A stretch of 64,000 nucleotides of DNA from Flagellimonas meishanensis (GCF_019880545.1 NZ_JAINVW010000001.1:62001-126000), one strand, 5' to 3'. Positions 9,820-19,189 are shown, counted from the stretch's first letter. Notes: generated by a model not told the origin, from the sequence alone. A program made the numbers and translations.

Positions 9820-11176
9820 TTTCTCTCAATTTTTTAAAATATGTCTTGGCTGCGGCATTCACTTTTGGTGACAGGTACAGCACAGCAATCATATTGGGGA
9901 TTACCATTAGGGCATAGGCCAAATCGATCAGGTTGATGACCAAATCCACCGAGGCAACGGCCGCCAAGACAATCGTTGCCACAAAATACCAATTGTAGTA
10001 TTTTCCAATTTTGGCATTGGTCAAAAATGATAGGCACTTTACTCCATAATAAGAGTACGTGAACAAAGTGGACAGTGCAAAAGCGGATACAATGATCATG
10101 AGCAGCACATCACCATAACCATAAAGCGATTTTTTAAAGGCGATCAAAGTCATTAAAATACCATTGCTCTCGGCTTCAAGATAAGCTCCGCTAAGTATAA
10201 TCACAACTGCTGTGAGCGTGCACACCACGATAGTATCAATAAATGGGCCCAGCATGGCGACCAAACCTTCCTGTATGGGTTCGTCTGTCTTGGATTGACC
10301 GTGGTACATGGGCGCACTGCCCAATCCTGCTTCATTGGAGAACATGGCGCGCCGGACTCCAAAAATGACCAGTCCCCAAAAACCACCGGCTGCCATGGTC
10401 TTAAAATTGAAGGCCTCCGTGATTATCATCTTCAGGGAAGGTCCAATTTGCCCAGCATTGTTGAACATGACCACCAAAACGGCCACAAAATAGAGCAAAA
10501 CCATAAATGGGACGATAGCGGATGCTACTTTGGCTATTTTTCTCAATCCACCAAAAATGACAAATGAGGTAATCAGTGCCAGCGAAAAGCCTATGATCAA
10601 TTTCCAGTTGAAATCGCCCAAAAGTGCCAAATTTTCGTTCGGTTTTATCACATTCATGAAGGTTTGGGTAAACTGGTTCGCGGTAAACACACCCAAAAAC
10701 CCAAACAACCCGGCTATGCAAAAGAAAATGGCCAATGGTTTGGCCTTGGCACCAATTCCCTGGGTGATATAAAACATCGGGCCTCCCTGCAACTTACCTT
10801 CGGAATCTTCTCCCCGAAACATGATGGCAAGACTACAGGAGTAAAACTTGATGCACATGCCGATCAAAGCGGTCATCCAAATCCAGAAAACCACCCCCGG
10901 ACCACCCATATAAATGGCTATGGCCACCCCTGAAATATTGCCCAAGCCCACGGTGGCCGCCACGGCTGCTGACAATGCCTGCAGATGACTTACATCTCCC
11001 TTGGCTCCCTCCTTGTCATGCTTCCCTGCCGTTATGGCGATGGCATGCCCAAAATACCGGTAGGGTAAAAATCTGGATTGAAGCACGAGGTACATTCCCC
11101 CTCCTATCAATAGCAAGAGCATGGCCCACTCGGTGTAGGGCAACATGGCAGATAAAAAATCATTGATGGCTTCCAT
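9809..11176 (-). CDS. Sodium:alanine/glycine symporter (AGCS family)
   Basis: An inner-membrane carrier importing alanine or glycine with sodium. About eleven hydrophobic helices can be read across 455 residues. Family signatures include VGLGNISGVAIAI near residue 75 and the segment FSNEAGLGSAPMYHG near residue 280. I chose ATG 11176 (MEAINDFLSAM) because the longer frame to 11242 adds residues unlike the family and runs into the tRNA promoter. The gene overlaps era and reads away from the tRNA. The exact substrate cannot be decided. Confidence 0.92.
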   Translation of the reverse strand: MEAINDFLSAMLPYTEWAMLLLLIGGGMYLVLQSRFLPYRYFGHAIAITAGKHDKEGAKGDVSHLQALSAAVAATVGLGNISGVAIAIYMGGPGVVFWIWMTALIGMCIKFYSCSLAIMFRGEDSEGKLQGGPMFYITQGIGAKAKPLAIFFCIAGLFGFLGVFTANQFTQTFMNVIKPNENLALLGDFNWKLIIGFSLALITSFVIFGGLRKIAKVASAIVPFMVLLYFVAVLVVMFNNAGQIGPSLKMIITEAFNFKTMAAGGFWGLVIFGVRRAMFSNEAGLGSAPMYHGQSKTDEPIQEGLVAMLGPFIDTIVVCTLTAVVIILSGAYLEAESNGILMTLIAFKKSLYGYGDVLLMIIVSAFALSTLFTYSYYGVKCLSFLTNAKIGKYYNWYFVATIVLAAVASVDLVINLIDLAYALMVIPNMIAVLYLSPKVNAAAKTYFKKLRENGT

Positions 11177-11245
11177 AGAGACAAAACCCGAATTTATGGA
11201 TTTTAAGCTTGATAGTCCCAAACGATTTAGGAATATTGGCATTTG

Positions 11246-11278
11246 TTTGGAAATAACCCAAAAACAGTCGTATATTTG
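11246..11278 (+). promoter_or_regulatory. Promoter of tRNA-Met (initiator)
   Basis: TTTG at 11246-11249 and TATATTTG at 11271-11278 are separated by 21 nt, a good match to the Bacteroidota consensus TTTG-N19-21-TAnnTTTG. The tRNA begins 11 nt downstream. Confidence 0.75.
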
Positions 11279-11288
11279 CCGTCCACAT

Positions 11289-11363
<75 letters not shown>

Positions 11364-11374
11364 AGTAAAATCAA

Positions 11375-11401
11375 GGGTTCCCGAAAATGGGAACCCTTTT
11401 T
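11375..11401 (+). terminator. Rho-independent terminator after the tRNA
   Basis: Perfect 8-bp stem GGGTTCCC/GGGAACCC with a GAAAAT loop, followed by five T. It belongs to the island side of attL. Confidence 0.85.
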
Positions 11402-11402
11402 G

Positions 11403-12097
11403 TTTGTTCTGGGTACAACATAGGTACAACATTTTGAAGTTCTTGCAACCACATTTTAGATGATGTTATTTAACAATATTCAATATCGTATTTGGCTATT
11501 CTGGATCACATCATTTGGTTGGTGTCCTTAAACAGGTTCCTTTTATGAACACATATGAAATTCACCAAGGAATTTTAAATTGCTTTCATCAATCATTTCC
11601 TATTGTGGGAACCTCTATGGCCTTTCGTTGGACGTCCATAGACATCAATAAGGTTATCAACAATTCTTATTAATATTTCGGAAAATTTTAATTTTTAGCT
11701 CAATTAATGGAGGCGAAATGTTTAAACCATATTTTCTACGGCGCAGAATACATCGTTTTTACTTCCAAATCATAATAAGATTGAGGTATTGGATTATCAT
11801 GCATACGAATTCTAGATAGTCAAGTAATGGGCTTGAAAATGTTTAAAGCTTCAAAGCATATGAGTTTCAACTGTATATAAGACTTTTTAAGGCAAAAGAA
11901 CTAATCAATGATAATAATCAACCTTAAACCAAAAAGTTTACTCTTGTTTATGTGCTAAGACTTTGCATGTTTCATTAAGTTTTACAGGAGAAATATGTGC
12001 ATCAACTATCACTTTTTTAAATTGATTTCCCTTTATTGAGACTACGCACTATTTTCATTCCGTGTATTGGTTAAAGTAGTACATCGGATAGGTATGA
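11403..12097. other. Non-coding, AT-rich stretch next to attL
   Basis: About 700 bp without a plausible gene on either strand. This is where an island integrase would usually sit. I looked for tyrosine-recombinase fragments (Arg-His-x-x-Arg and Tyr contexts) in the minus-strand frames over 11400-11640 and saw none. Confidence 0.5.
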
Positions 12098-12445
12098 CTA
12101 TTCTCGTATCTCCTCCAATATTGATTTCCCAATCGATTGGTCACCTGAAGTCCATTTCCATTGTTCATGAAGTCTTATCTTTCCACTGGGAAGTATTTCT
12201 GGCTTTGAATGGCAGATGCCCGTATTTATTATATTTCTATTGTTAATTTGGTGATAATGTATTTCAATGTTCCCCTTTTCATCCACCAAACCCAACAATT
12301 GTCCCTGCCTTATTGATGCACAACTATAAGAAGAGGTCAAAATATTACCCTTTTGCTTATAACGGAATATGGTTTCATTGGTCAACTCACCATTTTTAGA
12401 ACTGTGCACCAGCCGAAAAGTCTTGTTGTTATAATCTATTTTCAA
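12098..12445 (-). CDS. Small conserved protein (family often mislabelled N-acetylglutamate synthase)
   Basis: A 115-residue soluble protein with repeated beta strands. The pattern of NKTFRLVHSSKNGEL, FRYKQKGNILTSSYSC, LLGLVDEKGNIEIHYHQIN and a C-terminal LHEQWKWTSGD matches a small family common in Firmicutes and Flavobacteria. That family carries the name N-acetylglutamate synthase in many annotations without support; nothing here resembles an acetyltransferase. The GTP- or acetyl-CoA-binding motifs of known enzymes are absent. The real function is unknown. It is a single-gene unit within the island. Confidence 0.65.
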   Translation of the reverse strand: MKIDYNNKTFRLVHSSKNGELTNETIFRYKQKGNILTSSYSCASIRQGQLLGLVDEKGNIEIHYHQINNRNIINTGICHSKPEILPSGKIRLHEQWKWTSGDQSIGKSILEEIRE

Positions 12446-12471
12446 AACATGAAAGTCTTTATCTTCTTAAG

Positions 12472-12650
12472 CTAAACTTCACTGAGAAACTGCATATATT
12501 GCTTGATACCATCACTTAGTTCTTTTCCATATGGCTTTTGCAAAACATGAAGTGAAAGGTCGATTCTGGCTGTAAAATCCGGCCGAGGTCATTATCTGGC
12601 CCTCCAAAATATCCACATTTTCAAAAATTAATCCCCCTACGTTGAACTCA
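12472..12650 (-). pseudogene. DJ-1/PfpI family C-terminal remnant, frameshifted
   Basis: Read on the minus strand, this stretch gives ILEGQIMTSAGF, then after a one-base shift at the TTTT run (12574-12577) continues ARIDLSLHVLQKPYGKELSD, ending at a TAG at 12472-12474. TSAG followed by IDLALH-like and a KEL/KEV helix is the usual C-terminal signature of DJ-1/PfpI proteins. The nucleophile-cysteine region is missing, so this is a truncated fragment squeezed between two intact genes. The assignment rests on a short motif and is tentative. Confidence 0.4.
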
Positions 12651-12669
12651 CAATAAAATATAGTTTTAG

Positions 12670-13152
12670 TTATAATTGCTTTACCATCCATATGTTACAG
12701 CCAAAATGACCAGAATCCCCTAAAGGTTTTGACAATGGCTTAAAACCATACCGCTCGTACATGGCAACCGCATTAGAGAATTCGGGTAAGCTCTCAAGAT
12801 ATAAGCTGCTATACCCAAAATCCTTGGCAGAATCAATGGAGAGATTCAGTATTTTTTTACCAATTCCCCGACCTCTTTGATCTTTAGCCAAATAAAACTT
12901 TACGAGCTCCGCACAACCATCGGGAAGGCCCCGAGTTGGATAGATTCCGCAACAACCAATAATAGTATCATTCTTCTTTACCACCCAGCATATGGAGTCT
13001 TCTTTTCGAAATAGATCAAAAAGATTATCGGTAGTAGGATCCGTATAAATTGTTCCTCTATGTAAATGGGCGCCAAACTCTTCAAAAACATTTCGAATTA
13101 GTAGGGCCAAGGTCTTATTATCCTTTTCTTCGATTGGCCTATAGGTTATCAT
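12670..13152 (-). CDS. GNAT family N-acetyltransferase
   Basis: A 160-residue GNAT-fold enzyme that would transfer acetyl from acetyl-CoA to an unknown amine. The acetyl-CoA loop is visible as LAKDQRGRGIGKKIL near residue 95, and the C-terminal motif LPEFSNAVAMYERYGF is typical. The start is taken at ATG 13152 (MITYRPIEEKDNK), which gives the usual GNAT opening; the longer frame adds a hydrophobic stretch with no counterpart. It is divergent from a MarR regulator with 71 nt between starts, so the regulator may control it. Confidence 0.85.
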   Translation of the reverse strand: MITYRPIEEKDNKTLALLIRNVFEEFGAHLHRGTIYTDPTTDNLFDLFRKEDSICWVVKKNDTIIGCCGIYPTRGLPDGCAELVKFYLAKDQRGRGIGKKILNLSIDSAKDFGYSSLYLESLPEFSNAVAMYERYGFKPLSKPLGDSGHFGCNIWMVKQL

Positions 13153-13223
13153 TAGGAAGAATATTATATTACAAATATATTTCAATTAGTTGCTTTAGTC
13201 AACTATTTTTTCCATTTATTCTT

Positions 13224-13661
13224 ATGATTAACAAAAAACTGATAGCAGAAATACGATCCTTCAACAGATTTTATGTCAAAATACTAGGGCTTCACAACAG
13301 ATATTTGCACAATAGTGGTTTTAACCTGATTGAAGCCAGAATTATCTACGAGGTATTTAACAATCAAAAAGTAAGTGCAACTGATCTTACCCATATCCTT
13401 GGTGTGGACAAAGGATACTTAAGTCGGGTGCTTAAAAAACTTGGTAGGGCCGGGCTATTGGATAAAGTACCTTCTTCAATTGACGGACGTACCGCGTATT
13501 TGCGTCTAAGCGATAAGGGCATTAAAACCTACAATAAATTAAATCACGAATCTGATATTCAAATTGAATCACTTATCGCCCCGCTTAAGAATGAGGAAAA
13601 AAAGGCTTTGATTATTAGTATTTCCAAAATTCAACAATTACTTTCAAGAATGGATGGATAA
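13224..13661 (+). CDS. MarR family transcriptional regulator
   Basis: A 145-residue winged-helix DNA-binding protein. The recognition region reads SATDLTHILGVDKGYLSRVLKKL near residues 50-73, and the wing is SSIDGRTAYLRLSDKG. The start at ATG 13224 gives MINKKLIAEIRSFNRFY, a standard MarR N-terminus. It is transcribed divergently from the GNAT gene. In other Bacteroidota MarR and GNAT domains occur fused in one polypeptide, so the side-by-side arrangement fits a common functional unit; which small molecule it senses is unknown. Confidence 0.88.
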   Translation: MINKKLIAEIRSFNRFYVKILGLHNRYLHNSGFNLIEARIIYEVFNNQKVSATDLTHILGVDKGYLSRVLKKLGRAGLLDKVPSSIDGRTAYLRLSDKGIKTYNKLNHESDIQIESLIAPLKNEEKKALIISISKIQQLLSRMDG

Positions 13662-14016
13662 CTATATGGAGTGATTCTCAGTAGACTGTTTTCTTTCACC
13701 ACAAATAGTTTTACTCAAATACATTCCAAGCTGCGTTGCCAAATTCTAGAGAAATATACACTTATTCACAAATGATGACAATAGGGTTAGCCAATTAAAC
13801 TGGAATAATCTAAGGAAAAATCCAATAGCATAAAAAACCACCAACTCCTTCCCTAACTATCCAAATATTACGACCATTTTAACTTGTAAGAGCAGGTAAA
13901 TAATTGAAGTAAACGTCTGGATTGCTGAAGAATGAACCATTCTTTAATTATGTTCTTTTACAAAGATGATCTTCTTATAAAAATGGCTGCTGAAGAAACT
14001 AATTTGGACCAAGGCT
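13662..14016. other. Non-coding gap
   Basis: 355 bp of AT-rich sequence with no ORF, hairpin terminator or recognisable gene fragment on either strand. Confidence 0.5.
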
Positions 14017-14478
14017 CTAATGTCCCAACCTATGAACTGTAGTATGGAAAAATTCCGGAAAAATTAATTTCATTAGGAAAACGAATAAGACCATAGTAAA
14101 AATAACGTATAATATTTTGCTCCATTTTGTTTTGCTTAAACTATGACTCTTTTTTTGATGATTAACTCTACCGCAAACCAAACGATAACCTTTCTTAGGA
14201 ATGGTCTCTATCAAATTATTTTTGTTGAACCTTTTAAAAGTAAGCCTAAGCTTGTACACCATTTTTCTCAAAGATGGCTTGCCGACATATTGATTCCCAT
14301 CCCATAAAGTCTCGATTAGCTCCAAAGGTGTACAAACTTCGCCATTTTTATTGAGCAGATAAATCAACAAATCCATTGCCAGTGGTTCGATTCTAATGCG
14401 CTCTGATCCCTTGCCAATAAATTCCAGTTCATTAGAATTTGGGTATGCAATTATATCGGGTTCAATATTGATTTTCAT
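14017..14478 (-). CDS. CadC/ToxR-like membrane-anchored winged-helix regulator, minimal form
   Basis: Residues 1-105 form an OmpR/CadC-type winged helix: LAMDLLIYLLNKNGEVCTP, then LIETLWDG, then a recognition helix and wing ending in LIETIPKKGYRLV. A single transmembrane helix follows near residues 124-143 (ILYVIFTMVLFVFLMKLIF). Only about ten residues remain beyond the membrane, so there is no sizeable extracytoplasmic sensor domain, unlike CadC. The gene is divergent from a predicted lipoprotein hydrolase with a 241-nt intergenic region, which may be its target. Family call is good; the signal sensed is unknown. Confidence 0.8.
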   Translation of the reverse strand: MKINIEPDIIAYPNSNELEFIGKGSERIRIEPLAMDLLIYLLNKNGEVCTPLELIETLWDGNQYVGKPSLRKMVYKLRLTFKRFNKNNLIETIPKKGYRLVCGRVNHQKKSHSLSKTKWSKILYVIFTMVLFVFLMKLIFPEFFHTTVHRLGH

Positions 14479-14719
14479 TTTTCTCGATTACTTAAAATGG
14501 GGGATTATTGCAGATAAAAGATACTTAATTTTAATCAAAAGAAGTTATATTCAAACGAACTTTCCTAGATGAACATCTAAAAGTCTTCTAATCTATTTTC
14601 CAAAAAAAGAGGGTATTACATCTTAGAATTTTAAAAGGAAAAAAAAAAGACGGGCTTTACCCTTTAAAAGATTACTAATCCTAATATCATTGGGTGCAAA
14701 ATCCTAAATTTTGGAAAAA

Positions 14720-16054
14720 ATGCATTTGTATACGCTTATAATATATTTTTTGATAACCAGTTGTCAAGGTGAAGGTAAACAAAAGCGGATTGAATTGCCC
14801 GTTGAAGAAACCACCACTTACTTGGATACAATCGTCTTAGGAGAAGATAAGAGAATACTAGTTGTCGAATTCGATGCAAGGGAGCCAAATAAAGGGCGAT
14901 GGGGAATCAATAAAAGTGGAAAACATCGTATTCCATTCATAAATTCCAATTACAATAGTGATACAAAAAAGTTTACTGGTGATTTGTCTTTTTTTGGAAA
15001 CGAAGTCTTGGGCTCTATTTCTCTTGAAATCAAAAATAATGGTGCACAAGGTAAATTCATCTGGCATAAAGACACCCTAAATGTGAATTTAAACAGGGTA
15101 GAGGATAATCTTAGCTACAAAGAGGAGGATATTTCCTTTAACAATGGAACCAATGTATTGAAAGGTACACTAATTCTTCCAAAATATGGGGAGGCGAAAT
15201 CACCTGTAGTTGTTTTCATTTCTGGTTCAGGCTGCTCTACACGGTGGTGGGGAATGTATTGGGCCAATGAATTGTCCAAAATAGGAGTGGCATCCCTTTT
15301 ATATGATAAAAGGGGATGTGGAGAGTCCACTGGCACAAGCTGGACAAACTCTTCGCTCAATGATCTGGCGGAAGACGTAATTTCCGGCATAAACCTTCTT
15401 GAAGATCATTCCGGAATAGATCAAAATAAAATAGGCCTCTACGGTGTCAGTCAAGGGGCGTGGATCGCAAGTAGGGTTAATGGTATTACGGGAAAAAACC
15501 ATTTCATCATTGCCAATTCTGGAGGTGGCGTTTCTCCCTATGAAGAAGAAATGTTCTCATATGACCTTCAAATGAAATTCGGAGGTATAGACGAGAATGG
15601 CATTGAGGAAGGCAATACCATGGTCAAACAATATCTAGACTACATTGCTACCGGTAAAAATAGGTCTGATTTAGAGGATGCCATGAGAACAAATAGAGAT
15701 AAGAAATGGTTTCCAATACTGGGGCTAGATAAAATCTTGGTCTCAGAAAAAAATAGAGCGGATTGGAAATGGATTGCCACTTACAATCCCAAGGAAGATA
15801 TAAGGAAGATAAAGGCCCCCGTTTTGGTAATGCTTGGAGGTCAAGACCATCATCAACCCACAAAAATTTCTTCAAGAAAATGGGAAGAAGGCTTGAAAGA
15901 AGCGAACAATGAAAATTTCAAAATAAAAATTTTTGAGGAAGCTGGTCATGGATTGAGAGTCGGAGGACATGATGGCCAAGGATTCCCTAACTATGCACAG
16001 GGGCACATTGAATTAATGAAAGAATTTATTGAGAAATCTGTTCTAAAGAAGTAG
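14720..16054 (+). CDS. Secreted alpha/beta hydrolase, probable lipoprotein
   Basis: A 444-residue serine hydrolase. The start is set at ATG 14720, which leads into a signal with lipobox LITSC (cysteine near residue 15). Residues 30-130 form an N-terminal beta domain and the hydrolase domain follows. The catalytic triad is readable: Ser about 244 in GVSQGA, Asp about 376 in GGQDHH, His about 410 in AGHGL. The oxyanion region is SGSGCS near residue 170. Such enzymes act as periplasmic esterases or peptidases; the substrate cannot be inferred. It is divergent from the small membrane regulator at 14017-14478. Confidence 0.85.
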   Translation: MHLYTLIIYFLITSCQGEGKQKRIELPVEETTTYLDTIVLGEDKRILVVEFDAREPNKGRWGINKSGKHRIPFINSNYNSDTKKFTGDLSFFGNEVLGSISLEIKNNGAQGKFIWHKDTLNVNLNRVEDNLSYKEEDISFNNGTNVLKGTLILPKYGEAKSPVVVFISGSGCSTRWWGMYWANELSKIGVASLLYDKRGCGESTGTSWTNSSLNDLAEDVISGINLLEDHSGIDQNKIGLYGVSQGAWIASRVNGITGKNHFIIANSGGGVSPYEEEMFSYDLQMKFGGIDENGIEEGNTMVKQYLDYIATGKNRSDLEDAMRTNRDKKWFPILGLDKILVSEKNRADWKWIATYNPKEDIRKIKAPVLVMLGGQDHHQPTKISSRKWEEGLKEANNENFKIKIFEEAGHGLRVGGHDGQGFPNYAQGHIELMKEFIEKSVLKK

Positions 16055-16191
16055 TTCAAATTGATTTCTTTGATTCATGGATTTAATCCTCTATGTTCGT
16101 TATGAATGTGACATTGCCAATTCCAAATCCAATTCTTTTTGTGGTCATATATTTTCAAGCGCCAACATGTAGGATATATTTACCAGCTGCA

Positions 16192-16635
16192 TTAATCCCC
16201 ATGATAGAGTTTCAATTCTTTCGGATATGGGGTTCCCACACCTATTTCCAAGTATTGTTTTAAACTCAACAGGTATACCGTCCATTTTGTGGAAAAGTAG
16301 GTATATGACTCCATATCATCCTCAGCGATGTCTTGATGGATAAGTGTTAAAAAAACTTGTTGATCCTTTTTCTCAATATTGAAAATAAGTTTGGTGCCGT
16401 TCCAAGCTTTAAAGGATTGGAAGCAGACCAGCACCAACTTCTTATTCTTTACCACTTCATCACATTTGAACTTTAATGTAGTCAACCCATCGAATTCAAG
16501 TTCTACCACCTGGCCCGCCAGCACATTGCCTTTGGCCTTGGTCGCCCACCACTTGGTGAGACCTTCAGTTGTGGCCATGGCCTCGAACATGGCTTCTTTG
16601 GTAGCTGTGGTTCCTATGAAATGACGCGTTTCCAA
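16192..16635 (-). CDS. SRPBCC (AHSA1-like) domain protein
   Basis: A 147-residue protein with the activator-of-Hsp90-like START-related fold that makes a hydrophobic ligand pocket. Signs include EAMFEAMATTEGLTKWW near the N-terminus and a C-terminal helix FSTKWTVYLLSLKQYLE. Members bind small hydrophobic molecules or have unknown roles. It lies in a same-strand run of small accessory genes, downstream of a GNAT gene with 50 nt between. Confidence 0.82.
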   Translation of the reverse strand: METRHFIGTTATKEAMFEAMATTEGLTKWWATKAKGNVLAGQVVELEFDGLTTLKFKCDEVVKNKKLVLVCFQSFKAWNGTKLIFNIEKKDQQVFLTLIHQDIAEDDMESYTYFSTKWTVYLLSLKQYLEIGVGTPYPKELKLYHGD

Positions 16636-16685
16636 ATCTTGTTTTTTTGTGATTAATATTATTAAACTATTCCCAACATTGAGCT

Positions 16686-17210
16686 TTAGACCAATTCAAT
16701 ATTCATTATGCGCAAATCTCTATATTCATCTTTAAAATAGGGCACTTCAAGTCTCTTGATGCTGTGAAGGCAAAACCCTAGTTTTTCATAAAAGCGTATG
16801 CCTTTAAGGTTTGCACCCAGAACCTCTAGAAATAGAACCTCTTTACCTCGACTTTTAGTAATCTGAATCACCTGTTCCAAGGCCTTTCTTCCAAGCCCCA
16901 TTCCCTTATATTCCGGATAGACATACATTTTCTCGAGTTCAGCGCACTTATCAGCAGAAAACATATGGGAATTGGGATTATTGTTGACCTTTATAAAGCC
17001 TATGGCACTATTTTTTAAAGTGATAAAGTAGTAATCGACTTCTCCATTATTCAAATCTGATCGCAGCTTGTCATCGCCAAATTGTACGTCAAGGTACCAA
17101 TTGAGACCACCATCCATCCAACAATGACCAAAATAGTTTGAATAACAATCAATACAGATTCTTTGCAGCTTTGAAAAATCCTCAAGTGATGCTCTTTCCA
17201 AGTTCATCAT
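16686..17210 (-). CDS. GNAT family N-acetyltransferase
   Basis: A 174-residue acetyltransferase. The acetyl-CoA-binding region reads MYVYPEYKGMGLGRKALEQ (R/QxxGxG/A type) near residues 92-110. The tail contains IRFYEKLGF. The tandem ATG at 17210 and 17207 leaves the start ambiguous by one residue. It is not closely similar to the other GNAT in this island. Substrate unknown. Probably co-transcribed with the SRPBCC gene downstream. Confidence 0.87.
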   Translation of the reverse strand: MMNLERASLEDFSKLQRICIDCYSNYFGHCWMDGGLNWYLDVQFGDDKLRSDLNNGEVDYYFITLKNSAIGFIKVNNNPNSHMFSADKCAELEKMYVYPEYKGMGLGRKALEQVIQITKSRGKEVLFLEVLGANLKGIRFYEKLGFCLHSIKRLEVPYFKDEYRDLRIMNIELV

Positions 17211-17378
17211 TTAGTAAAACCTTGCATTATCTATTAAAAATGTTTTTTTTATTGTCATTAAACACTGCCAAGATCACAATTCTTTCTATGGTGCACAATG
17301 CCCATAAAATAGATAATATGCCAAATGATTCGCAAGTTAATCAGGCAATTCTAAAGTCATCATTTGTCAAATTTTTAA

Positions 17379-17735
17379 TTAGTTGATGCCTTCCAATTGC
17401 TTTATCGGTCTTATTTCTATGCTGCCATTGGTCTCATTCCAAATAGGGTTTTGTTTGGCAATTTCAACTGCTCCAGCTATATCCGGAGCAATGACGTGAA
17501 AATAGCCTACAATCTGCTCATTTGAATTTTCGAAGACACTTTCCATGAAAGCCCCTTCTTTTTTATGGATAACTACACCATCCATTTCTAGAGGTTGTGC
17601 CTCCTTTAGTTTTCCCTGTTGCATTAACTGCCCAAGGTAACCTCCTACATTTTCAATATGTTTCTTTTGTTTTTCCAGTGGAAGCCCCTTTAGATGGTCT
17701 CCTGCGGTCTTGATAAAGATTACAAAATTTGCCAT
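17379..17735 (-). CDS. YciI/DGPF-domain family protein
   Basis: A 118-residue dimeric alpha-beta barrel protein of the YCII family. It opens with MANFVIFIKTAG, followed by a helix EKQKKHIENVGGYLGQLMQQGKL and the strand VGYFHVIAPDIAGAVEIAKQNP, the typical YCII helix that precedes the last strand. Members are small enzymes or ligand-binding proteins of unknown substrate. Stand-alone gene in the island. Confidence 0.8.
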   Translation of the reverse strand: MANFVIFIKTAGDHLKGLPLEKQKKHIENVGGYLGQLMQQGKLKEAQPLEMDGVVIHKKEGAFMESVFENSNEQIVGYFHVIAPDIAGAVEIAKQNPIWNETNGSIEIRPIKQLEGIN

Positions 17736-17899
17736 AATCCCAATTGTTATATAAAGTATTAATATTTTAATATCGCTCTAGTAAAAATCAAAATGCTTTT
17801 TATGGGCTAAAACGTGCACCCTCGAACTTGCCATCACTTTACAACGAACTACCTTATAAAGCTTTCATCTAAGCAAAGTATCTAAGTCATCAGTAATAC

Positions 17900-18532
17900 C
17901 TATTTTTTTGCCAATGCCAGTTTTATTCCAATTGCTATGAAAATGATTCCCATGGTTTTATCCAGCCAACTTTTTATTCTATGGTTTCTTCTTATACCTT
18001 TCGCCAATTTGGAAGCAAAAAGCGCCAATGCCAAACTCCAGGCCGTTCCAATTACCAAGAATGTTATCCCAAGAATAAGGAAGGGCATTGAACTTTCGGT
18101 ATGGCCCGGTTTTATAAATTGTGGTAAAAATGCAAGAAAAAATAAGGCCACTTTTGGGTTTAGAACATTCGTCAAAACTCCCGAAACATAAATCTTTGTG
18201 TAATCATTCATCTGATTCTTTTCGTTTAGCACATATTCTCCATTCGTCTTTTTCCGCAAGGTTTTAATGCCTAAAACCGCTAGATATAAGGCCCCTAAAT
18301 TTTTGACAATTTCAAAAGCCAATGCCGACTTTGATAAAATTAATGACAGCCCCAATGCCGCAAAAATGATGTGGCATACCACTCCGGTGGATATTCCCAA
18401 TGCCGATAAAATTCCTGCCTTTTTTCCTTGTGCAATACTTCTGCCCAGTATGTACATCGTATCCGAACCAGGTGTCAGTATCAACACGAAGGCAGCAACC
18501 AAAAAGGTCTCCATATTTATTATTCCAGACAC
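17900..18532 (-). CDS. LysE/RhtB family amino-acid exporter
   Basis: A 210-residue inner-membrane exporter with six predicted helices. The family signature LILTPGSDTMYILGRS appears near residues 17-32, followed by GILSALGISTG. The C-terminal part has GITFLVIGTAWSLALAL and a basic loop. I kept the ATG at 18532 because the short leader MSGIINMETFL resembles other members; ATG 18514 is an alternative. The exported solute (amino acid or homoserine-lactone-like compound) is not predictable. Confidence 0.88.
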   Translation of the reverse strand: MSGIINMETFLVAAFVLILTPGSDTMYILGRSIAQGKKAGILSALGISTGVVCHIIFAALGLSLILSKSALAFEIVKNLGALYLAVLGIKTLRKKTNGEYVLNEKNQMNDYTKIYVSGVLTNVLNPKVALFFLAFLPQFIKPGHTESSMPFLILGITFLVIGTAWSLALALFASKLAKGIRRNHRIKSWLDKTMGIIFIAIGIKLALAKK

Positions 18533-18600
18533 TATGCTTGTCGGTTTGTTTTAGTAGTTGGTATTTCGGAATATTTCCCAATCAGTCAAAAATGAATTAA

Positions 18601-19152
18601 CTATTTGGGAACCCTTACCTCGGCTCCGGTCTGTTTCCACGTAAGCCCATTATCAAAGGATTGGAAGATGTTGTTTATAACTTTCGCACCCTCTTTCCAG
18701 ATTTCAACCCTTTCAAGCACTTTTTCACCATTGGCCCTAAGTTCATGTCCAATCCAAACGAACTTGTCACCTTTCATTTCCCCTTCAAACGATTCTATAG
18801 TCCCATTGCTTACAACCAGAATTCTCTTCCACTTGCCCGAAGACAAATCAAAATAGTCCATTCCTGCCCCTGAATGTCCGTTAAATGCAGTGAATTTTTC
18901 AGTGATTAAGCATCCCTTTCCATCTTTTTTAAGTGTTATGTCACCCACCAATAATCCTTTGGTAGTAATTTCCCAATCCCCCAACATAAAATCCAATAGG
19001 GCAAACCTTTCTTCATTGGCCAAACATGGGAAATCGTCATCTAAATAGGGTCTTTTGGGCAAATCATCAATACCTTGACTGAATACGGTTAAATTACCAA
19101 AGAGCATTGCGATTAACCAAAATTCTCCAAATTTTGATAATGTTCTGTTCAT
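18601..19152 (-). CDS. Secreted lipocalin-like protein (DUF1579-like)
   Basis: A 183-residue exported protein with a signal peptide ending near residue 25 (AMLFGNLTVFSQ). The motif LDFMLGDWEITTKG followed by repeated strands (GKGCLITEKFTA, GKWKRILV, DKFVWIGHELRANGEK) matches the lipocalin-type proteins annotated as DUF1579 and relatives. It is similar in layout to the protein at 32979-33506 outside the island. Ligand unknown. The gene is 37 nt upstream of nothing obvious and reads in the same direction as its neighbours. Confidence 0.7.
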   Translation of the reverse strand: MNRTLSKFGEFWLIAMLFGNLTVFSQGIDDLPKRPYLDDDFPCLANEERFALLDFMLGDWEITTKGLLVGDITLKKDGKGCLITEKFTAFNGHSGAGMDYFDLSSGKWKRILVVSNGTIESFEGEMKGDKFVWIGHELRANGEKVLERVEIWKEGAKVINNIFQSFDNGLTWKQTGAEVRVPK

Positions 19153-19189
19153 GGTGATAAAGATTTATACCTAATTGCTTTTAGTTTTT

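Noticed and set aside
12098..12445. N-acetylglutamate synthase
   Set aside because: The name attached to this small family is not supported by any acetyltransferase or amino-acid kinase motif in the sequence.
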